Positions 59,228-64,000 of a stretch of 64,000 bases of DNA are shown piece by piece. Made by a program: the position numbers and the translations under genes. The DNA comes from Anaerolineae bacterium (GTDB lineage Bacteria > Chloroflexota > Anaerolineae > UBA4142 > SHND01), in NCBI GenBank assembly GCA_021463195.1, contig JAJTXZ010000003.1, positions 1-64,000 of the forward strand, read 5' to 3'. The notes beneath the pieces were generated by a model. It was not told the origin of the DNA and made no database searches. It saw nothing but the letters and a program-made list of their open reading frames with translations. Within the stretch, counting starts at the first letter, position 1; every line of letters starts with the position of its first letter.

Positions 59228-60139
59228 TCAATAAACGCGCGCCGTGTCCGCGTGTTCGTCTATAAACACCTGCGGCACATCGGATGAATGCTCCGCCGCG
59301 GCTTGCAAAAATGTTTCCCATTCATTCTCTTTAATCGCAAAAGAATGCTGCGGCGTTGGGAACGCGTGATTTTCAACTTGGGATTTATATTCATTCAACG
59401 CTTGCGCAATGTTGTCGTGCAGCTGCGCGTACTGTTTGGCGAATTTTGGAACAAAGCGGTCAAACAGTCCGAGCAAATCGTGAATGACCAGCACTTGGCC
59501 GTCGGCGCCCGCGCCCGCGCCGATGCCGATGGTGGGAATACGCAAGCGTTGGGTGATGTAAGCGGCGACGCGGTCAGGAACTTTTTCCAAGACAAGCGCA
59601 AAACAACCCGCCGCTTGCAGCGCCAGCGCATCGTCTAACAATTCGCGCGCTGCGGCTGCGGTGGTGCCTTGCGTGCGATAACCGCCGAGTTGGCTGATGC
59701 TTTGCGGCGTGAGTCCGATGTGACCCATCACGGGAATGCCCGCGTGTGTTATCGCGCGTACGGCGTCAACCACCCGCCGCCCGCCTTCGAGTTTTACCGC
59801 GTCCATGTTGGCTTCTTTGATGAACCGCCCCGCGTTGCGCACCGCTTCCGCCGTGTCGGCTTGATACGACATGAACGGCATATCGCCAACGAGAAAACTG
59901 TAATGCGCGCCGCGCGCGACGGCGCGACATGCAATCAACATTTCTTCCATCGTCACCGGTACCGTGCTGTTATAGCCCAGCACGACCATGCCATACGAGT
60001 CGCCGACCAGAATCATGTCAATGCCCGCGTTATCCACCGCTTGCGCGAGCGGATAATCGTATGCCGTCAGCATGGTAATGGGAATGCGCTGCTCTTTTTT
60101 CTTTATTAAATCGAGCAGGGTCGTTTTTTTGCGTTCCAT
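59228..60139 (-). CDS. panB: Ketopantoate hydroxymethyltransferase
   Basis: Moves a hydroxymethyl group from methylene-tetrahydrofolate to 2-oxoisovalerate, the first step to pantothenate. The 303 residues start at 60139 with ERKKTTLLDLIKKKEQRIPI. The metal and substrate blocks are MLTAYDYPLAQAVDNAGIDM, VGDSYGMVVLG, VKLEGGRRVVDAVRAI and MGHIGLTPQS, all normal. A TTG-initiated longer frame from 60214 would start inside the leader terminator hairpin and is rejected. GAGGGAG precedes the start. Confidence 0.95.
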   Translation of the reverse strand: MERKKTTLLDLIKKKEQRIPITMLTAYDYPLAQAVDNAGIDMILVGDSYGMVVLGYNSTVPVTMEEMLIACRAVARGAHYSFLVGDMPFMSYQADTAEAVRNAGRFIKEANMDAVKLEGGRRVVDAVRAITHAGIPVMGHIGLTPQSISQLGGYRTQGTTAAAARELLDDALALQAAGCFALVLEKVPDRVAAYITQRLRIPTIGIGAGAGADGQVLVIHDLLGLFDRFVPKFAKQYAQLHDNIAQALNEYKSQVENHAFPTPQHSFAIKENEWETFLQAAAEHSSDVPQVFIDEHADTARVY

Positions 60140-60355
60140 CGGTTTGCTCCCTCGATTGCGCCAAACGCGGCGCGTAACAAAAAACGCGCTCGCCGAAAAA
60201 CGGTGAGCGCGCAAGCTGCGCGGTTATCCTCCGTCTCGGTCGCGCCCAATCGGGCGCCTGATCCAAGCGGTGCATTTGGTAAATCGAAATCGAATCATGG
60301 TTGATTCGATGAATCGCTGCTCGCTGCCATAACACAGTTGTTACGGTCACCGGCG
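60140..60355 (-). promoter_or_regulatory. Structured 5' leader of the pan operon
   Basis: About 215 bases between the predicted transcription start and panB. On the minus strand five hairpins follow each other: CCGTAACA/TGTTATGG, ATCGAATCA/TGATTCGAT, GCGCCC/GGGCGC, GCGCA/TGCGC, and a terminator-type hairpin. A last GCGCC/GGCGC hairpin precedes the ribosome site. No leader peptide is evident. This is the layout of a transcription attenuator. A known pan RNA motif occurs upstream of pan genes, including in Chloroflexota, but I could not match its consensus from memory. Confidence 0.6.
60179..60210 (-). terminator. Terminator-type hairpin in the pan leader (attenuator candidate)
   Basis: On the minus strand GCGCTCACCG-TTTTT-CGGCGAGCGC followed by GTTTTTT, 40 bases before the panB start. 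A Rho-independent terminator between promoter and first gene points to attenuation. Confidence 0.7.
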
Positions 60356-60361
60356 ATTTCT

Positions 60362-60389
60362 ATTATATGAGCGAATCCGAACTTGTCAA
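60362..60389 (-). promoter_or_regulatory. Consensus sigma-70 promoter of the pan operon
   Basis: TTGACA (60384-60389), 16 bases, TATAAT (60362-60367) on the minus strand, a full match to both consensus boxes. Transcription should start near 60355. Confidence 0.85.
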
Positions 60390-60492
60390 TTACTTTTTTG
60401 CAGGACTGTTGCAAAGTCGTGGAATATGTCGTCGCGCGCCGCCCTTGCGAAGCAATCCCGCGCGCGGTCTCTGCGCGCCATCGGAACTATCG

Positions 60493-60498
60493 TATAAT
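60493..60498 (+). promoter_or_regulatory. -10 box of the large membrane protein gene, leaderless type
   Basis: TATAAT with the ATG at 60507 eight bases later and no ribosome binding site; the -35 region is weak. Confidence 0.6.
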
Positions 60499-60506
60499 CG
60501 GTTGCG

Positions 60507-62891
60507 ATGAAATCCAAACATCTTACGGCGGCGTTAATTTTTCTCGTTCTCACCTTGATTCTGACGAATCCGCTCGCGCTGCATCTGTGGAACGCGGTCG
60601 AAGACAAGCAAGATGGTTTGTTGAATACGTGGATTATGGCGTGGGTCGGGCACGCGCTGACGACGGACCCGTTGAATTTATTCAACGCCAATATTTTTTA
60701 CCCGTATCCGAATACACTCGCCTTTTCAGAGATTTTAATTCCCCAAAGTTTATTTGCGCTGCCGTTCACTCTGGCGACGAACAATCCGATTTTTGGATAC
60801 AATCTCGCGCTGCTCGCGCTGCTATGGCTCGACGCGTTTGCCATGTATTTGTTTGTATATGATTTGACGCGGCGCGCGGAAGCGGCATGGCTCGCGGGCG
60901 TGATTTTCGCGTTTAATCCGTTCAATCTCGGCAATTTCGCGCAGCTGCAGTTGTTGACGTTGGGCTGGTTGCCATTGGCGTTGTTGGCGCTGCGAAAATT
61001 GTTGTTTGCGCGCGCAAGCGTCGCGCCGCGCGTTTCGCGTTGGGCGTTTTTGTTTGCGCTATTTTTTATCTTGCAGGCGTTGTCATCGTTCTATTACGCG
61101 CTGTTGGCGGGCTTGGCGGTGGCGTTGTATTTGGCGTGGTGGCTGTTCATACAGCGCGCGGCTTGGTGGGGCGCGCTGCGTCGCATAGGTGTTCCCTTCG
61201 GCGCAGCGTTCGTAATCATCGCGTTGGTCTTGACGCCGTTCCTGTTGCCGTATTTCGAGGTACAGCGCGAGTTGGGGTTTTCACGACGTGTCGCAGAGAG
61301 CGAGCCGTTCAGCGCGTCGTTGAAACAATTCACAGAGGTTGCGCCCGAAAATTTTTTATATGGAAGATTCCTCGCGCCGAACCCGGTCGTAAAAATCGGC
61401 GGCTATCCGCTCGACAATTTATTTCCCGGCATCATCGCGCTGGCGCTTGCCGCGTGTGGGTTGTTGTTTTACACACGCGCGCGCGAAAAATGGTTCTTGA
61501 TTTTATTGCTCGCCGTCGCGTTCATATTGTCGTTGGGCCCGCGTTTGTATGTGACGCACGCGCAAACGACGGACATTGTTTTGCCGTATCGCTGGTTGTA
61601 TGAAATTTTTTCGCCGCTGCGCGCGCTGCGCGCGCCGGCGCGTTTTGACGCGTTGATAAATTTCGCGCTAGCGGCGTTGGCGGGCATCGGCGCGGCGGCG
61701 CTGTGGGAAAAATTTGAAAACGCGCGCCGCGGCGTCGCGTCGCGGCGCGCGTTGATTGGCGCGGCGGCGTTGTGCGTCGGTTTGATTGCGCTGGAATATC
61801 TCTCGCTGCCCGCCGCGCGCATTGTCACGCTGCCCGTCGCGAATGAAATTCCCGAATTGTACAAGTGGCTCGCGCGTCAGCCGCGCGGCGTGATTTTGGA
61901 ACTGCCGATGATGGGCCCAAACGCGAATGGCGAACTGGATATTTCGCGTCAATATTTTTCAACGTATCACTGGAACACCACACCCGACGGTTACAGCGGA
62001 TTCGTGCCGCCGCGTCGCGGCGAGATTGCCTTCGAGATGCAAACGTTTCCTTCGCCGCGCAGTTTGGCGCTCGCGCGCGCGCTAGAGCTTGGAAAGATTA
62101 TTTCACCTGCGCTGGATTGTCCCCAACCATTTGGCGCGAGCGGCTGCGTGATGGAATTGACGCCGCAAGCGCCTGCCGCGCCAGTTTTGGACAAAGCGTT
62201 GTTTGCGCCATCAGAGGTCGCGGCAGGCGCGCCGTTTACGGCGTACCTTGTGTTGGTTAATCGCGGTCAAGCGCCCTATGCGGTGAAACCAACCGCGCGT
62301 GTGGCGGCGCAAGCGTATTGGAGCGATGGCCGCGTTGAAGCGCTGCGATTTACGCTGCCGTTGGTTACATCGTCCGCGTCGGTTGTGCCGCTTGAATTAG
62401 TCGCGCCCGCGCGCGCGGGGACATTTGACTTGCGTTTGCAAACGCGCGACGCGCTGTTGGGCGCGGCCCAAGTGGAGACGACGGTGCGCGTCGGAAAGGA
62501 ATCGGCGAACGAGATTGTTATTCCCGCGACAGTGAAATTGCGCGAGCCGCTCATCGCCAGCGTGCCGCGCGCGGATATTATTCCCGTCGCGTTGACGTGG
62601 CTGCCATTCAACAAAATCAACGCATATTATTCCGCGTCAGTGCGTTTGGTGGATGAAAACGGCAAAGTCGCGAATGTGGACCGTCAGCCCGCGCCGCCGA
62701 CAATGTTATGGCGCCCCGATGTCGCGGTGAATGACGATTTCGCGCTGTTGGTGCCCGACGATATTGCGCCGGGCGAATATCGCGTCGAATTGTTAATGTA
62801 TCAAGCCGAGACGGATACCGATGTGTTGTGGTTGGATGAAAAATTCGCGCCGACACGCGTGCTTGTGCTGGGAGCGGTTGAGGTGAAATAA
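60507..62891 (+). CDS. Large multi-span membrane protein (GT-C-like), function unknown
   Basis: A 794-residue membrane protein with about 12 hydrophobic segments in the first 430 residues and an outer beta-rich C-terminal part. The early outer loop EDKQDGLLNTWIMAWVGHAL carries an Asp in the place of the GT-C catalytic acid, followed by NIFYPYPNTLAFSE. LAGVIFAFNPFNLGNFAQLQ is typical of uncharacterised Chloroflexota membrane proteins related to YfhO and PMT types. The C-terminal 300 residues contain Ig-like strands (PFTAYLVLVNRGQAPYAVKP). It probably works in cell-envelope glycan or polymer synthesis. Confidence 0.75.
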   Translation: MKSKHLTAALIFLVLTLILTNPLALHLWNAVEDKQDGLLNTWIMAWVGHALTTDPLNLFNANIFYPYPNTLAFSEILIPQSLFALPFTLATNNPIFGYNLALLALLWLDAFAMYLFVYDLTRRAEAAWLAGVIFAFNPFNLGNFAQLQLLTLGWLPLALLALRKLLFARASVAPRVSRWAFLFALFFILQALSSFYYALLAGLAVALYLAWWLFIQRAAWWGALRRIGVPFGAAFVIIALVLTPFLLPYFEVQRELGFSRRVAESEPFSASLKQFTEVAPENFLYGRFLAPNPVVKIGGYPLDNLFPGIIALALAACGLLFYTRAREKWFLILLLAVAFILSLGPRLYVTHAQTTDIVLPYRWLYEIFSPLRALRAPARFDALINFALAALAGIGAAALWEKFENARRGVASRRALIGAAALCVGLIALEYLSLPAARIVTLPVANEIPELYKWLARQPRGVILELPMMGPNANGELDISRQYFSTYHWNTTPDGYSGFVPPRRGEIAFEMQTFPSPRSLALARALELGKIISPALDCPQPFGASGCVMELTPQAPAAPVLDKALFAPSEVAAGAPFTAYLVLVNRGQAPYAVKPTARVAAQAYWSDGRVEALRFTLPLVTSSASVVPLELVAPARAGTFDLRLQTRDALLGAAQVETTVRVGKESANEIVIPATVKLREPLIASVPRADIIPVALTWLPFNKINAYYSASVRLVDENGKVANVDRQPAPPTMLWRPDVAVNDDFALLVPDDIAPGEYRVELLMYQAETDTDVLWLDEKFAPTRVLVLGAVEVK

Positions 62892-62926
62892 AAAAAAGGC
62901 GGAGCATTGGCTGCTCCGCCTTTTTT
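62890..62926. terminator. Bidirectional Rho-independent terminator
   Basis: GGCGGAGC / GCTCCGCC with a 7-base loop, an A run before and a T run after, so it works on both strands for the membrane protein gene and for fabH, whose stop lies at its edge. Confidence 0.92.
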
Positions 62927-64000
62927 ATCCCGAATGTCCGCTGTGATTATTGTTTTCGATGCGATCGAGGATGTGCGTGACGCTTGAATCCACGCGGCGC
63001 AGGATGCGATGACTGAATGATTTGAAATTCGACCAGCGATAGCGCAAACGGCTTTGCGCCGCGCGCTGCGGCGTAATTTGTCGTTCACGCGTCGGCGTTG
63101 TCCATTCTACCGCGCAGCTGCCCCATGACAAACCACCGCCGAAACCAACCATCACCAGATGGTCGCCGGGCTGAACGCGTTGGGCTTGAATCGCCTCGAC
63201 CAGCGCGATGGGAATAGAGGCGGCGGAGGTGTTGCCATAACGCTCGACATTTTGAAATACTTTATCGGGCGGCAGATTCAGCGCCTTGGCGGCGTAATCA
63301 ATGATGCGCGAATTCGCCTGATGCGGAATCAGCAAGTCCAATTCAGCCAACGACAAGTTGGCTTTATCCAGCGCTTGTTTGGTCGCGTCCACCATCACGC
63401 GCGTCGCAAAGCGATACACTTCGCGTCCGTTCATTTTCACCGTGTGCAAATTGTTCATGACGCTTTCCAGTGACGCGGGATTTCTTGAGCCGCCTCCCGG
63501 CACTTGCAACAATTCGCCGCCCGAACCGTCCGAACCCAAGACCGTGGAAAGCACGCCGCCGGGCTGTTCGCTCGCGCGCAGCAATAACGCGCCCGCGCCG
63601 TCGCCAAAGAGGATGCACGTCGCGCGATCTTTCCAATTTACGATTTTGGAAAAAGTCTCTGCGCCAATGACCAGCACGGTATGGTGTTGGCCCGAGCGAA
63701 TCATGCCCGCGCCGACGGACAGGGCATAGACGAAACCGGAACACGCCGCGCTCAAATCAAACGCGCCCGCGCGTTCTGCGCCCAACTGGTCTTGGATGAC
63801 GCTGGCGGTCGCGGGAAAAATATATTCGGGCGTGGAGGTGGCGACGATGATGAGGTCCAATTCAACGGGGTCAATATCCGCGACTTGGAGCGCGTCTTGC
63901 GCGGCGCGCAGCGCCAGCGTCGCGGTGGTTTCTTTGGTCGCGATGCGGCGTTCGCCAATGCCGGTGCGCTCGCGAATCCACGCGTCGGTCGTGTCCACGC
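62925..64000 (-). CDS. fabH: Beta-ketoacyl-ACP synthase III, 5' end outside window
   Basis: Starts fatty-acid chains by condensing acetyl-CoA or a branched acyl-CoA with malonyl-ACP. About 357 residues are visible; the reading frame runs off the right edge, and the first visible residues VDTTDAWIRERTGIGERR correspond to about residue 25 of a normal FabH. The active-site residues are Cys in LSAACSGFVYAL, His in LIPHQANSRI and Asn in ERYGNTSAASIP. After the usual end, FGGGLSWGSCAVEW, there is an extra tail of about 55 residues that is basic at first and ends NNNHSGHSG. Confidence 0.93.
   Translation of the reverse strand, partial: VDTTDAWIRERTGIGERRIATKETTATLALRAAQDALQVADIDPVELDLIIVATSTPEYIFPATASVIQDQLGAERAGAFDLSAACSGFVYALSVGAGMIRSGQHHTVLVIGAETFSKIVNWKDRATCILFGDGAGALLLRASEQPGGVLSTVLGSDGSGGELLQVPGGGSRNPASLESVMNNLHTVKMNGREVYRFATRVMVDATKQALDKANLSLAELDLLIPHQANSRIIDYAAKALNLPPDKVFQNVERYGNTSAASIPIALVEAIQAQRVQPGDHLVMVGFGGGLSWGSCAVEWTTPTRERQITPQRAAQSRLRYRWSNFKSFSHRILRRVDSSVTHILDRIENNNHSGHSG

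Noticed and set aside
60140-60355. Named riboswitch in the pan leader
   Set aside because: The hairpins and terminator are visible, but no consensus of a known class could be matched by eye, so only a leader/attenuator is annotated.

Overview
The window looks like chromosomal DNA of an uncultured member of the Chloroflexota, most likely Anaerolineae-like. This is an inference. It rests on the gene mix (caa3-type oxidase with cupredoxin, YfhO and GT39 membrane proteins, an AAA/TPR protein with a cyclase domain, 3D-domain protein beside rsmA), on a coding style crowded with GCGC/CGCG words, and on short-period word repeats (7, 8 and 10 bp) scattered between and inside genes. I see no rRNA, CRISPR, transposase or phage genes.

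Layout. 1-1740: the 3' part of RNase P RNA, a small Cys-rich protein, an HNH endonuclease and a hairpin-rich spacer. 1752-8324 (minus): a complete caa3-type cytochrome c oxidase operon, coxB-coxA-coxC-coxIV/cupredoxin-ctaG-ctaB, with its promoter. 8523-17416 (minus): an acyl-CoA carboxylase, MaoC hydratase and CitE-like lyase locus that resembles the mycobacterial leucine/itaconate locus, interrupted by an AAA/TPR regulator and an acetyltransferase. 17494-24163 (minus): Uma2 nuclease, an MDR oxidoreductase, an acetyltransferase, a histidine-kinase-like protein lacking its key residues, an amidohydrolase and a DUF2332 protein. 24401-28117 (plus): a solute-binding lipoprotein, a glycosyltransferase, CcmH and a TlpA/ResA thioredoxin.

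28133-37188 (minus): YfhO and GT39 membrane proteins, a DUF4352 protein, a GH-A-like protein with a lysine-rich tail, a beta-sandwich protein and an agmatinase-type enzyme. 37527-42291: NAD kinase, then CoaBC, a HAD phosphatase and a type III pantothenate kinase. 42439-48456 (plus): a 2-hydroxyacid dehydrogenase, a 1216-residue fusion of glycogen synthase and alpha-glucan phosphorylase, and YihY. 48578-54597: D-aminoacyl-tRNA deacylase, FmdB-like zinc ribbon, REC-GGDEF protein, RsmA, a G5/3D wall protein, SRP RNA and two tRNA-Ser genes. 54762-64000: an FAD oxidoreductase, a sugar dehydrogenase, the panB-panE-panC operon with a hairpin-rich attenuator-like leader, a large membrane protein and FabH, which is cut by the window edge.

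How the genes connect. CcmH and the ResA-like protein fit the need to attach heme to the cytochrome c domain of CoxB. PanB, PanE, PanC, CoaX and CoaBC supply most of the route to coenzyme A, which the acyl-CoA genes use. Several genes have a -10 box only 7-12 bases before their start codon, which implies leaderless mRNAs. The observations most worth following are the subunit IV/cupredoxin fusion, the GlgA-GlgP fusion, the degenerate kinase and cyclase domains, the 92-bp palindromic element present in two opposite copies, the heptamer arrays that enter coding sequence and supply stop codons, and the pan leader.
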